Shown: positions 14,597-23,322, counted from the first letter of the stretch. The stretch is 64,000 bases of DNA from Vibrio sp. 99-70-13A1 (GCF_013114625.1 NZ_VTXD01000005.1:62001-126000), one strand, 5' to 3'. Notes: generated from the sequence alone by a model not told the origin. Numbers and translations are program-made.

Positions 14597-15184
14597 TTAA
14601 GCCTCAGACACTTTAATCTTGGTGTTTACAACTTCAATCAAACGTCTAGTCATTTCACAATCGGCAGTTGCTCGATGCGCTGCTAAATCAGAAACTTCAA
14701 CACTTTGTTGTGAACAGGCATTAGATAAGGACTGCCACTTAAAAGAGTCGTCATCATTTCGTTCGCCATAGAACTCAGCGTACCAATGCATAACACAATG
14801 CGTTTTAGATCCAATTGATTGAAGAAATAAGCGAAAGCTTTCAACAGCATCAGATGATGCACCGGAATATTTGAATGATTGAAACAAGACGCGAATATCA
14901 AAAGATTCGTTATAAATAAGTAGAGAGTTGCAAGATGATAAAAGTGATTCGATGGTTGATTTAACTTCTGGAAAAGTAGGTTTACCAATAACATCTTGAT
15001 AAGTAATGCCATGAATTGCCGATGCATCTGAAGGGATTGGTTTTTCTGGGTCTATCAATGAATTAAAAAGAACTTTACCTGAACTTGCACAGATAAGAGA
15101 AATCTCAACAACTTCAGAAAATCTATCGAGACCAGTAGTTTCCGTATCTAGAATAATAACGTTTTGAGTATTCAGCTTTTTCAT
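14597..15184 (-). CDS. DnaQ-like 3'-5' exonuclease carried by the filamentous phage
   Basis: I chose ATG 15184 because GGTGG lies five bases upstream. 195 residues. ExoI is ILDTETTGLDRF with the D-x-E metal ligands, ExoII is YNESFDIRVL, and ExoIII is LAAHRATADCEMTRRLI with the H-x(4)-D pair. All catalytic residues of the DEDDh group are present, so it should cut single-stranded 3' ends. It is the first gene of the early operon, next to Rep. Such a nuclease is not part of the standard filamentous phage set. The known members of the family proofread (DnaQ) or degrade nucleic acids. Confidence 0.85.
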   Translation of the reverse strand: MKKLNTQNVIILDTETTGLDRFSEVVEISLICASSGKVLFNSLIDPEKPIPSDASAIHGITYQDVIGKPTFPEVKSTIESLLSSCNSLLIYNESFDIRVLFQSFKYSGASSDAVESFRLFLQSIGSKTHCVMHWYAEFYGERNDDDSFKWQSLSNACSQQSVEVSDLAAHRATADCEMTRRLIEVVNTKIKVSEA

Positions 15185-15309
15185 AACAACCACCATGACT
15201 GATTATTGGAATTGACCGACCAAGTGAGCCATTAACGTCAAGGGCAAACAGCCCAGACTTAGCCAGTCAAAATAAAGCCCGTAAACTGAACGAGCATAAA
15301 TCCGATATG

Positions 15310-15350
15310 TCGCAACAGTACATGCGATCAATCGCAACTGTAAAGTGCGA
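15310..15350. promoter_or_regulatory. Two tandem operator-like palindromes in the early-gene control region
   Basis: TCGCA, eight bases, TGCGA at 15310-15327, and TCGCA, nine bases, TGCGA at 15332-15350. The inner bases are also similar (ACAGTACA and ACTGTAAAG). They lie between the divergent exonuclease and DUF3693 genes, about 50 bases before the latter's start. Two spaced copies of a palindrome between divergent genes is the usual layout of phage repressor operators, as with RstR in CTX-phi. The likely binder is the DUF3693 protein or another regulator of this phage. Confidence 0.6.
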
Positions 15351-15396
15351 AAAATCGGACTTTTCAGGCTATCATTGAGGAATTACGGAGGAAGTT

Positions 15397-15765
15397 ATGT
15401 ACACGAATGAACTGTTAGATGCCTACAAAAAGGCTCAAAACTACGTACAAGATAAGCAAGTTGCCCATGACTTGGCACTAGAAGCGAATAAGATTAGTAA
15501 AATAAGAAAAGGTGTTCGCCAACTTACTGATGAAGAAGCAGTTTTTTTAGCTTCAGGTGCAGGAGTTGACCCAGAGCTAGCATTGCTTGGTTGCCACGCT
15601 GACCGCAATGAAAATCCACAGATTAAGCAGTTATGGGAACACATAGCAAAAAAGTACAACGGGCTAGGATTTAGAGCAATATCAATGGCTTGTACAGGAT
15701 TGGCGCTGGTTGTGGCGACCCCTAATAAAGCACTAGCCAACTGCGTATTATGTATATTATGGTAA
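15397..15765 (+). CDS. Phage regulator, DUF3693-like, at the rstR position
   Basis: 122 residues with a strong ribosome site (GGAGGAA) five bases before ATG. The N-terminus (MYTNELLDAYKKAQNYVQDK) followed by a helix-turn-helix-like stretch (QVAHDLALEANKISKIRKGV) and LTDEEAVFLASGAG is what I know from DUF3693 proteins of Vibrio filamentous phages. It diverges from the replication genes, as the CTX repressor RstR does, and operator-like palindromes lie just upstream. The C-terminal part has one hydrophobic stretch (AISMACTGLALVVAT). The last eight codons lie inside the dif-like site, so the protein end depends on the integration junction. Confidence 0.75.
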   Translation: MYTNELLDAYKKAQNYVQDKQVAHDLALEANKISKIRKGVRQLTDEEAVFLASGAGVDPELALLGCHADRNENPQIKQLWEHIAKKYNGLGFRAISMACTGLALVVATPNKALANCVLCILW

Positions 15766-15886
15766 ATAAGGTTAACCACGATCGAACTCATCATTACTAA
15801 CCGAGTGGTCTACTCTTTTCCTTGAGTTGAAAATCATATCTATTTAACAGTATTTGCTATTTACCATAAAATACCTAATAAACAGT
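15740..15886. repeat. Attachment region: dif-like site plus inverted partner
   Basis: At 15740-15767 on the plus strand: ACTGCGTATTA, TGTATA, TTATGGTAAAT, close to dif1 in both arms and with a standard six-base spacer. At 15859-15886 on the minus strand: ACTGTTTATTA, GGTATT, TTATGGTAAAT. Over 29 bases the two agree at 25 positions, and the gap between them is 91 bases. In CTX-phi two such inverted sites about 90 bases apart fold on single-stranded DNA into a hairpin that XerC/XerD recombine with dif1. The right arm of the inverted copy is also part of a small hairpin (15875-15918) that may end vpsS transcription. Confidence 0.75.
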
Positions 15887-15914
15887 AAGTTATCTTTCAG
15901 ATACTGACTGTTTA

Positions 15915-17636
15915 TTAGTGTTTAACTTTATAAATCACATCTCTGATTTCTTGCGTTCTTACAGGTTTTGTAATGAATTCATCCATGCCTGCATTTAAAC
16001 AAGATGATCGATCTTCTGCGGCCGTATGTGCTGTCAAAGCAATAATGGGAGTTTGAATGTTCTTTTTTCTGATTACTTTTGTTGTTGATAGTCCATCAAG
16101 TACAGGCATAGAAACATCCATAAATATTATGTCATATGAAATATTGTTCCTCTCAACAAGTTCAATCGCTTCTTGCCCATTATTAGCAACATAGACTTTA
16201 TGACCCAACCTACTTAATATTAACTTAATAACCATTTGATTAGTTAAATTGTCCTCAACTACTAAAACGGTATAACAGGTATTACTTCCATCAGAACTCA
16301 CATTTGTTTGATCATCTCTAGCCGCTGGCTGTAAAACTCTGCTTTTAAGTGGAATATTAATTAAAAACTTCGAACCTACATTTAAAGAACTAAGTACATT
16401 TATATTTCCATTCATTAAGTCAACTAAATGCTTTGTTATAGCTAGACCTAAACCTGTTCCACCAAATCTGCGGGTAATGCTGTCATCAGCTTGGATAAAT
16501 GGATGGAATAATGTCGACTGGTGAGCATCACTTATCCCGATGCCGGTATCTGTAACCTGAATCGAAATTAGTTCAGGCTTGCATGTAATAGTTACTTCAA
16601 CGGATCCTTTCTCAGTAAACTTAATTGCATTTCCAATCAAATTAAAAAGAATTTGTGCTAAACGGTTTTTATCATAAAAGTAAGCGCTCTCATCAGGCGA
16701 TTCAAATTCAACGCTAAGAGTTAAACCTTTTTGATGGGCGATGCGTTCTTGCTCCATTGCAACAAATGTTACAGTGTCTCTAATTGATTGCCATGATGGC
16801 GATAATGAGAAGTTTCCAGATTCAATTTTAGAAAAGTCTAGAACATCATTAATTATAGAAAGTAATAACTCGGATGATGTCCCCATATTGGTAAGCAAAG
16901 AAAGTTGATCGACTCCGAGTTGGGTTGCTTTTAGTGTATCGATTAATCCAATCACAGCATTTAATGGTGTTCGAATCTCATGACTCATCATTGCTAGAAA
17001 AGTTGATTTGGCTTTATTTGCCCTTTCCGCTTCCTTTTGAGCTGCTACTAGTTCTTTCGTTCTTGTCTTAATCGTTGCTTCTAAGTGCTCTTTACGCTCT
17101 ATATCTAATACAGCCCTCTCAATAAGAGGTCTAAAACGATTAAGGGTCATTTTTGTTTCAACACTAAAATGCTTTCCATTGGAGTGGATAAACAAAATAA
17201 CGGATTGGCTTAATCCGCTATCAATACCTGTGAGTAAAACTGAATTAATTTGGTCTAAGATAAATGCATTAAAACTGTCAAATTCTTTTAACCGTTTTGG
17301 CTCAAATAATATAGTGCATTCACCATTAATAACTCTAGAAAACTTCCCATAGTCAATCCATTCTAGATTATCAAAAATTTTATTATTAGTGAGTATTGTT
17401 TTAAAAGTTTCACAGCCAACGGGTTTAGAAATAACAATAAAATCTTCAAAGTGAATATACTTTTTTAATACATATTCTAATGTGGCAAAAATTTGGTCTA
17501 CATTTTTAGCTTTACTTATTCCTGAAATAGTAGACAAGATCGCCCTATTCTCTTCTGCCAGATTAATTTCTCGAAGCCTAGATTTTTCTAGTTCAATTAA
17601 TACATCTTGCAGATGTTCTGTACTCTGACCAGTCAT
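15915..17636 (-). CDS. vpsS: Hybrid sensor histidine kinase, VpsS-like
   Basis: 573 residues, cytosolic. A short coiled coil is followed by a GAF-like sensor region (about residues 40-180) and a coiled coil. HisKA has the phosphorylated His at residue 219 (MMSHEIRTPLNAVIGL), and the HATPase domain shows GNAIKF and GGTGLGLAI. A C-terminal receiver (about 455-570) has FMDVSMPVLDG with the acceptor Asp. In V. cholerae VpsS sits next to ccoN with the FIST protein VpsV/NosP and passes phosphate to LuxU, promoting biofilm and quorum responses. The same gene neighbourhood here supports the name. Its start overlaps the FIST gene stop by one base (TAATG). The prophage begins right behind its stop. Confidence 0.82.
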   Translation of the reverse strand: MTGQSTEHLQDVLIELEKSRLREINLAEENRAILSTISGISKAKNVDQIFATLEYVLKKYIHFEDFIVISKPVGCETFKTILTNNKIFDNLEWIDYGKFSRVINGECTILFEPKRLKEFDSFNAFILDQINSVLLTGIDSGLSQSVILFIHSNGKHFSVETKMTLNRFRPLIERAVLDIERKEHLEATIKTRTKELVAAQKEAERANKAKSTFLAMMSHEIRTPLNAVIGLIDTLKATQLGVDQLSLLTNMGTSSELLLSIINDVLDFSKIESGNFSLSPSWQSIRDTVTFVAMEQERIAHQKGLTLSVEFESPDESAYFYDKNRLAQILFNLIGNAIKFTEKGSVEVTITCKPELISIQVTDTGIGISDAHQSTLFHPFIQADDSITRRFGGTGLGLAITKHLVDLMNGNINVLSSLNVGSKFLINIPLKSRVLQPAARDDQTNVSSDGSNTCYTVLVVEDNLTNQMVIKLILSRLGHKVYVANNGQEAIELVERNNISYDIIFMDVSMPVLDGLSTTKVIRKKNIQTPIIALTAHTAAEDRSSCLNAGMDEFITKPVRTQEIRDVIYKVKH

Positions 17637-18820
17637 TACTTCTTTAACCTATAAAATGTCGCAGACGAAACCATTAGGTTGCCATGAGCATGCTCACCAC
17701 CTAAGAGTCGTCCTTGCTCACCAAATGTGAAAGGACAAATATAAGGTAAACCATCTAATGCTTGATTGATCTGTTCACAAACATCGTTCATATCTTGTTT
17801 TAAATGAAGCATTGGACCAGCACAAAATATATTGATCGCCCCTAATTTTTCTTCTAATTCCATATCATTGTAATAAGAAGCATTGATAATGCTAGCCGCT
17901 CTACTAATTAACTGTTGCTTACAACCTGACATCAAATAAATAGTATCGTTTTCATTGATATCAGTGAAAAGTTCAATGCCATTATTTTCAGTTTCACGAA
18001 TTGGATGAGAAAGTTTGAAGTAAGGAAAACTATGTGAAAAACCAACTTTTCGCCCTAATGGGTATACCGTCGCCTTTTCAAAAATATAGCCATCTTCATT
18101 ATGTCCTAAATGGAAATTGGTCCACTCATCATAAACGGTGGTAGCTGGTCGACCATCAATTTCGAGCATAACTCGATCTTTGGTCTTTGTTACAACACCT
18201 GAATATTCAGTTGGCGTATGACCAGAACTTAATGATGTATATATGGACTGTGATGAGAAGAAAGCCGTTAATGAAATACCATTAATCGATGAGGCTTTGT
18301 CTGTAAATATACTCCAATTACCAGACACTTTATTATCTGCAGCGCTTCCTCCAATAATAGGGACCGTTGAACCAAACCTTTGATCTATAGCAGCCATTAC
18401 CTTTTCTTCATTACCGGGCGTGGAATGCAATAATATCAAATCAGGGACTTCACCTTGTCTATTGGCGTTACTCAGAGCCATTGATATTGCTTCATTGGTG
18501 CTATCAGACACTGAAGATTTGAAGTCAAAAATACCGGTACCGTAAGCGTTTATCCCAGAATCGTATATGACTAAAAGACCAATTACAGGACCAGAATGAA
18601 AACCAGATTCCGTCATTATTCCGTGACAGGTAGTACAACCATGGAAGGGGGTTTCTGGAAAGTATGTCTTTAAGTGCTGCTGAACCAAAGATGTTGAATA
18701 CTCTTCGGTGCAGTAACAAATTAGGCATGCAACTTGGTTTAATTCAGGTATCGAGGAAATCAATTCATCAATAGCGCAGATTTCGTCTGTTTTATTAGAT
18801 ATTTTTGAGAAAAATTTCAT
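17636..18820 (-). CDS. vpsV: FIST-domain sensor protein, NosP/VpsV-like
   Basis: 394 residues, no signal peptide or membrane span. It holds FIST-N (about residues 35-230, with CxxC-like TTCHG and LLVIYDSGINAYGTGIFDF) and FIST-C (about 235-370, with SHSFPYFKLSHPIRE and YLMSGCKQQLISRA). FIST proteins of this group bind haem and sense nitric oxide (NosP) and control the kinase encoded beside them. The gene is coupled to vpsS by a one-base overlap, so the pair is one operon. It lies upstream of the oxidase genes on the opposite strand. Confidence 0.82.
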   Translation of the reverse strand: MKFFSKISNKTDEICAIDELISSIPELNQVACLICYCTEEYSTSLVQQHLKTYFPETPFHGCTTCHGIMTESGFHSGPVIGLLVIYDSGINAYGTGIFDFKSSVSDSTNEAISMALSNANRQGEVPDLILLHSTPGNEEKVMAAIDQRFGSTVPIIGGSAADNKVSGNWSIFTDKASSINGISLTAFFSSQSIYTSLSSGHTPTEYSGVVTKTKDRVMLEIDGRPATTVYDEWTNFHLGHNEDGYIFEKATVYPLGRKVGFSHSFPYFKLSHPIRETENNGIELFTDINENDTIYLMSGCKQQLISRAASIINASYYNDMELEEKLGAINIFCAGPMLHLKQDMNDVCEQINQALDGLPYICPFTFGEQGRLLGGEHAHGNLMVSSATFYRLKK

Positions 18821-18892
18821 CTTTAAAAAGTATTCATATTCATGGAGTCATATATAACATGTTGTTTAAAACACTTTAGAGATTTTTCTCAA

Positions 18893-19273
18893 TTAATGGT
18901 TTTTCTTATTAGCTTTTGTGAAGTGTATTGTCACTGGTGATTTTTGTTGAGGAAATGTAATTTCTATATGGAATTCCTGTGTCTGCGGTGTCAATAGCCA
19001 AGTATGTGCATTTTTCTTGACTAGTTTGCCATGCTTTGGAGAGTCAACGTTAAATTCCCCACTTTCAGAAACAACAATCATCAAGCCCGATATATCTTTA
19101 GTCAACCTAGCATAGTGGTCATCAATGCTAAATTCGCAGGGTTCCCCTAATATACAATCTAGCGTATCGTTTTCTTTGTATGTTATTGTTCTCCAAGTAA
19201 ATGCCGCTAATAAAATAGACAACATGATTACAATTTGAACAAGTCTACCTTTTGTTAGCTTCTGGGCTGCCAT
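18893..19273 (-). CDS. Conserved single-span membrane protein
   Basis: 126 residues. One N-terminal span (LVQIVIMLSILLAAFTW) follows a basic start, then a periplasmic domain of about 95 residues with a Cys pair (LDCILGEPCEFSID) that may form a disulfide. The same kind of gene sits between the FIST protein and ccoN in V. cholerae. It may be linked to the cytochrome oxidase locus, with which it shares a divergent control region. Function unknown. Confidence 0.65.
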   Translation of the reverse strand: MAAQKLTKGRLVQIVIMLSILLAAFTWRTITYKENDTLDCILGEPCEFSIDDHYARLTKDISGLMIVVSESGEFNVDSPKHGKLVKKNAHTWLLTPQTQEFHIEITFPQQKSPVTIHFTKANKKNH

Positions 19274-19529
19274 CTTAATTATTGCTCCTTGTTACAAAGT
19301 TCAAAGTTTTTACATAAAAACACAAATCCAGACCAAGCGTAAGGTTACTACTCTGTCATTGATTTGTTAATTCAAGTATAGTGTCGCGTTGAAAATGCCA
19401 CTTTTTTTTAAAATCAGCAAGTGGAAATAAAGTTCTGAATAGAATGAATTTCTTTTCTGATTTGGTGGCATTACGACGTGAGTCGTGTTGGAAGTAAAGT
19501 GTAGTAAATAAGAAATTGGAAGCATGCAA

Positions 19530-20957
19530 ATGAGCCAAGAAAAGCAGCTTGAACAAAACTACAACTATACGGTCGTCCGTCAGTTTACCCTAGTAACCAT
19601 TTTATGGGGTATTGTCGGTATGGGCGTAGGTGTTTTGATTGCCGCTCAATTAGTTTGGCCACAGCTAAACTTTGATACGCCGTGGTTGACGTACAGTCGT
19701 TTACGTCCCCTGCATACTAATGCGGTTATTTTTGCGTTCGGTACAAGCGCACTGTTTGCAACATCATATTATGTTGTGCAGCGTACTTGTCAGACGCGTT
19801 TATTTGGTGGTCCTCTTGTCGCCTTCACCTTTTGGGGTTGGCAAGCGATAATTCTGTCCGCTGCAATTACTTTACCTTTGGGTCTTACCTCAGGTAAAGA
19901 ATACGCAGAACTAGAATGGCCAATCGATATTGCAATCACACTTGTATGGGTGGCTTATGCTGTCGTGTTCTTCGGAACCATGATTAAGCGTAAAACATCT
20001 CACATTTATGTTGCGAACTGGTTCTTCGGAGCCTTCATCATCACGGTTGCCGTGTTACACATCGTGAACAGCCTAGCTGTTCCTGTATCTGCTTTTAAAT
20101 CATACTCGATTTATTCAGGTGCTATCGATGCCATGGTTCAATGGTGGTACGGTCATAATGCGGTAGGCTTCTTATTGACAGCTGGTTTCTTGGGTATGAT
20201 GTATTACTTCGTACCGAAACAAGCTGAACGCCCTGTTTATTCTTACCGTTTGTCGATTGTTCACTTCTGGGCACTTGTGTCTTTGTACATTTGGGCTGGT
20301 CCTCACCACCTTCACTACACTGCACTTCCAGACTGGACTCAATCTCTAGGTATGGTTATGTCTTTGGTTCTGTTTGCTCCATCTTGGGGTGGCATGATCA
20401 ACGGTATTATGACTCTATCTGGTGCGTGGCATAAGCTTCGCTACGACCCAATCCTACGTTTCCTAATCGTTTCTTTATCATTCTATGGCATGTCGACTTT
20501 CGAAGGTCCTATGATGGCAATCAAAACGGTTAACGCATTATCTCACTATACGGACTGGACTATCGGTCACGTTCACTCTGGTGCGTTAGGTTGGGTTGCA
20601 ATGGTTTCTATTGGTTCTGTATACCACTTAGTTCCTAAGCTGTTCGGTCAAGAGCGTATGTACTCTGTATCACTAATTAATGTTCACTTCTGGTTAGCAA
20701 CGATTGGTACAGTTTTCTACATTGTAGCTATGTGGATTTCAGGTGTAATGCAAGGTCTAATGTGGCGTGCAGTTAACTCTGACGGTACTTTAACTTACAG
20801 CTTTGTAGAGTCTGTTGAAGCATCTTACCCGTTCTACTTTGTACGTTTCTTAGGTGGCTTTATCTTCCTAAGCGGTATGTTCTTAATGGCATACAATACG
20901 TACAAAACTGTATCTGCACCTAAAGATAGCCTTAAAGCTATCCAACAGCCGGCATAA
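19530..20957 (+). CDS. ccoN: cbb3-type cytochrome c oxidase catalytic subunit I
   Basis: I chose ATG 19530, seven bases after GGAAG; ATG 19524 is too close to that site. About 475 residues and 12 predicted spans. Conserved ligands can be seen: [37 protein letters not shown] and [13 protein letters not shown], which hold haem b, haem b3 and CuB. It reduces oxygen at high affinity and pumps protons in the inner membrane. First gene of ccoNOQP. The 250 bases upstream are shared with the divergent small membrane protein gene. Confidence 0.95.
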   Translation: MSQEKQLEQNYNYTVVRQFTLVTILWGIVGMGVGVLIAAQLVWPQLNFDTPWLTYSRLRPLHTNAVIFAFGTSALFATSYYVVQRTCQTRLFGGPLVAFTFWGWQAIILSAAITLPLGLTSGKEYAELEWPIDIAITLVWVAYAVVFFGTMIKRKTSHIYVANWFFGAFIITVAVLHIVNSLAVPVSAFKSYSIYSGAIDAMVQWWYGHNAVGFLLTAGFLGMMYYFVPKQAERPVYSYRLSIVHFWALVSLYIWAGPHHLHYTALPDWTQSLGMVMSLVLFAPSWGGMINGIMTLSGAWHKLRYDPILRFLIVSLSFYGMSTFEGPMMAIKTVNALSHYTDWTIGHVHSGALGWVAMVSIGSVYHLVPKLFGQERMYSVSLINVHFWLATIGTVFYIVAMWISGVMQGLMWRAVNSDGTLTYSFVESVEASYPFYFVRFLGGFIFLSGMFLMAYNTYKTVSAPKDSLKAIQQPA

Positions 20958-20969
20958 GGAGATTAAAGA

Positions 20970-21590
20970 ATGAGTTCAAATTCAAACAATCGCCATGAAT
21001 TAGTCGAAAAGAACGTTGGCTTGCTGGCTATACTGATTGTTATTGCAATTAGTTTCGGTGCTTTGGTAGAGATTACCCCGCTTATTTTCCAAAAGCAGAC
21101 AACTGAACCTGTAGAAAACCTACGTGTTTATTCTGCTCTAGAAATGGAAGGTCGAGACATCTACATCCGTGAAGGTTGTAATGTATGTCACAGTCAAATG
21201 ATTCGTCCTTTCCGCTCTGAAACTGAACGTTACGGTCACTACTCTGTAGCTGGCGAAAGCGTTTGGGAACACCCATTCTTATGGGGTTCTAAGCGTACAG
21301 GTCCAGATCTAGCACGTGTTGGTGACCGTTATTCTGATGAATGGCATCGTGTTCATTTAATTGATCCACGTGAACTAGTACCTGAATCAAATATGCCAGG
21401 TTTCCCTTGGTTAGCTGAGAACAAGCTTGATGGCAAATTAACACAAAGCAAGCTTGAACTATTCCGCAATCAATTTGGTGTTCCATATACTGATGAGCAG
21501 ATTGCTAACGCGAAACAAGATGTTGAAGGTAAAACAGAGATGGATGCAATCATCGCTTATCTTCAGTCTCTTGGACACGCAATGAAATAA
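20970..21590 (+). CDS. ccoO: cbb3 oxidase monohaem cytochrome c subunit II
   Basis: 206 residues, a common length for Vibrio CcoO. One N-terminal span ([20 protein letters not shown]) anchors a periplasmic c-type domain with the haem site [16 protein letters not shown]; the axial Met probably lies in SNMPGFPWL. It passes electrons to CcoN. It starts 12 bases after ccoN and is part of the same operon. Confidence 0.95.
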   Translation: MSSNSNNRHELVEKNVGLLAILIVIAISFGALVEITPLIFQKQTTEPVENLRVYSALEMEGRDIYIREGCNVCHSQMIRPFRSETERYGHYSVAGESVWEHPFLWGSKRTGPDLARVGDRYSDEWHRVHLIDPRELVPESNMPGFPWLAENKLDGKLTQSKLELFRNQFGVPYTDEQIANAKQDVEGKTEMDAIIAYLQSLGHAMK

Positions 21591-21599
21591 GGAATAGCT

Positions 21600-21776
21600 A
21601 TGGATATTATTACATTTCAAAGCATTTGGACTGTTACTGTTTTTTCTTGCTTCATTGGCATCGTTTGGTGGGCATATGGCAAGAATCGTAAAACACGTTT
21701 TGACGAAGACGCGAATCTTGTATTTGCAGACGACGAACCAGCAGTAAGTTCTAAAAATCAAGGAGTGACAAAGTAA
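21600..21776 (+). CDS. ccoQ: cbb3 oxidase subunit CcoQ
   Basis: 58 residues, starting MDIITFQSIWTVTVFSCF, with one span followed by a basic patch (YGKNRKTRFDEDANLVFADD) and a polar tail. The stop shares one base with the ccoP start (TAATG). Position between ccoO and ccoP, size and the W-W-A-Y-G motif after the span identify it. CcoQ stabilises the oxidase complex. Confidence 0.9.
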   Translation: MDIITFQSIWTVTVFSCFIGIVWWAYGKNRKTRFDEDANLVFADDEPAVSSKNQGVTK

Positions 21777-22750
21777 TGAGTACATTCTGGAGTATCTGGG
21801 TTAGTGCAATTACGATTGGTACCCTTATTGGTTGTGCTGTCCTACTTCGTTGGTGTTTCCACGATAAAACAGGTGTTGAATCTGGTAAGGATATGGGACA
21901 CGAATACGATGGTATTCGTGAACTAAATAATCCTTTACCAAAATGGTGGACATACCTGTTTATCAGCACAATCGTGTTTGCAGCAGTATATCTAGCGCTT
22001 TACCCTGGTTTGGGTAACTTTAAAGGTTTACTTGGCTGGACAAGTTCAGACCAAACTATTCGTAGCGTAGAAGAGTCCCGCTCTTCAATTGCGGCATCTC
22101 AAGCTAACAAGCAGTTAGATGAATATGCGAAAGAGTTAGATGATGCAAATACCTATTTTGGTGAAGCATTCAAAAAACTTGCGCATAACGATGATGGACT
22201 ACGTTCTATACCTGAAATAGCTTCAGATTCAGAAGCTATTAAAGTTGGACAACGTTTGTTCTTACAAAACTGTTCTCAATGTCATGGTTCCGATGCTCGT
22301 GGTCAGAAAGGTTTCCCTAACCTAACTGATAACGCATGGTTGTATGGTGGTGAGCCACAAGCAATCAAGACAACTATTATGAATGGTCGTATCGGTCAAA
22401 TGCCAGCATGGAAAGATGCACTAGGTGAGCAAGGCGTTAAAGAAGTAGTTAGCTACACTCTTAGCTTATCTGGTCGTTCAGTAAATGCACGTGAAGCAGA
22501 GGCTGGTAAAGCTCGCTTTGTTGTATGTGCTGCGTGTCACGGCACGGATGGTAAAGGTAACCCTGCAGTAGGTGCACCTGACCTAACAGATCGTGATTGG
22601 TTATTCGGTGACTCACGTGCTGAAGTAACTGAAACAGTAATGAACGGACGCTCAGGCGTAATGCCAGCTTGGAAAGACATTCTAGGCGAAGATAAAGTTC
22701 AACTTGTTTCTGCGTATGTTTGGAGCCTAAGCAACTCTGACAATAAGTAA
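21776..22750 (+). CDS. ccoP: cbb3 oxidase dihaem cytochrome c subunit III
   Basis: 324 residues. An N-terminal span (IWVSAITIGTLIGCAVLL) and a second one (WWTYLFISTIVFAAVYLAL) precede a periplasmic part with two c-type haem sites, CSQCHGSDARGQKG and CAACHGTDGKGNPA. Each is followed by a Met-containing segment (MNGRIGQMPAWKD, MNGRSGVMPAWKD), evidence of internal duplication. It accepts electrons from soluble cytochromes and feeds CcoO. Confidence 0.95.
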   Translation: MSTFWSIWVSAITIGTLIGCAVLLRWCFHDKTGVESGKDMGHEYDGIRELNNPLPKWWTYLFISTIVFAAVYLALYPGLGNFKGLLGWTSSDQTIRSVEESRSSIAASQANKQLDEYAKELDDANTYFGEAFKKLAHNDDGLRSIPEIASDSEAIKVGQRLFLQNCSQCHGSDARGQKGFPNLTDNAWLYGGEPQAIKTTIMNGRIGQMPAWKDALGEQGVKEVVSYTLSLSGRSVNAREAEAGKARFVVCAACHGTDGKGNPAVGAPDLTDRDWLFGDSRAEVTETVMNGRSGVMPAWKDILGEDKVQLVSAYVWSLSNSDNK

Positions 22751-22760
22751 CATTTCAATA

Positions 22761-22788
22761 ACAGCCCCTTTCTAAGGGGCTGTCTTTT
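22761..22788 (+). terminator. Terminator of ccoNOQP
   Basis: Stem ACAGCCCCTT, loop TCT, AAGGGGCTGT, then CTTTTCT. It separates the oxidase structural genes from the assembly genes ccoHIS, which may therefore be expressed from their own promoter or by read-through. Confidence 0.85.
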
Positions 22789-22838
22789 CTGTATTTTGTA
22801 ACACCTCTTCTATTCTTTTTTTCATTGAGATCTTTTTT

Positions 22839-23318
22839 ATGGTAAAGCCTTGGTATAAACAGTTTTGGCCGTGGTTCTTGATTGCCTTGCCTTCAACAGT
22901 AGTCATTTGGACAATTCTTACAGTTATTCTATTTACTCAAAACTCCGTCGATTTAGTCACTGAGGATTACTATAAAAAAGGTAAAGGCATTAATATCGAT
23001 ATATCGAAAGTTAATGTGGCAAAAGATCTAGGTCTTTTTGCATCAGTTAGCGAAGAAAGTGACTCCGTAGTGCTTACTTTAAACAAAGGAAGTTTAGAGC
23101 ATTACCCAGCTTTAAATGCCATGTTTGTCCACCGTACATTGCCCGACCGTGACTTTTCGAAACTGCTTACAGCAGATGCAAAAGGCAACTATCGTCTGAT
23201 TCTAGAAAATGATATTCAAGGTCCTTGGTTTATAGAACTGAGCCCTCATAATTCAGAATGGCTTATACAAGGTCGTATTACATTCCCTCTTGAAACACCA
23301 ACTCGACTAATGAACTAA
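22839..23318 (+). CDS. ccoH: FixH/CcoH-like oxidase assembly protein
   Basis: 159 residues: a short cytosolic start (MVKPWYKQFWPWFLIALPS), one long span and a periplasmic domain. The sequence DLVTEDYYKKGKGINIDI is the signature of the FixH family. It lies 88 bases after ccoP and 4 bases before ccoI. FixH/CcoH is needed for stable assembly of cbb3 oxidase, probably by contact with CcoN and the copper exporter CcoI. Confidence 0.9.
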   Translation: MVKPWYKQFWPWFLIALPSTVVIWTILTVILFTQNSVDLVTEDYYKKGKGINIDISKVNVAKDLGLFASVSEESDSVVLTLNKGSLEHYPALNAMFVHRTLPDRDFSKLLTADAKGNYRLILENDIQGPWFIELSPHNSEWLIQGRITFPLETPTRLMN

Positions 23319-23322
23319 AACT

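Larger units (their letters stand above)
6333..15886 (-). mobile_element. CTX-phi-like filamentous prophage (Inoviridae) carrying a restriction-modification system
   Basis: A complete filamentous phage set runs on the minus strand in the usual order: Rep (RstA-like), DUF1293 ssDNA-binding protein, small coat protein, major coat protein with signal peptide, terminator, pIII adsorption protein, pVI-like protein, and Zot. A regulator gene diverges at the right end, as rstR does in CTX-phi. Dif-like sites lie at both ends. Downstream of zot are a long hairpin region and a three-gene restriction-modification cassette, in the position that ctxAB takes in CTX-phi. The next chromosomal gene is a vpsS-like kinase, the flank I associate with the CTX insertion region of V. 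cholerae chromosome 1. Confidence 0.85.

Noticed and set aside
19361..19376. Possible FNR box upstream of ccoN (TTGATTTGTTAATTCAA)
   Set aside because: Half-sites are present, but the spacing does not fit TTGATnnnnATCAA, and the right half deviates. Not called.
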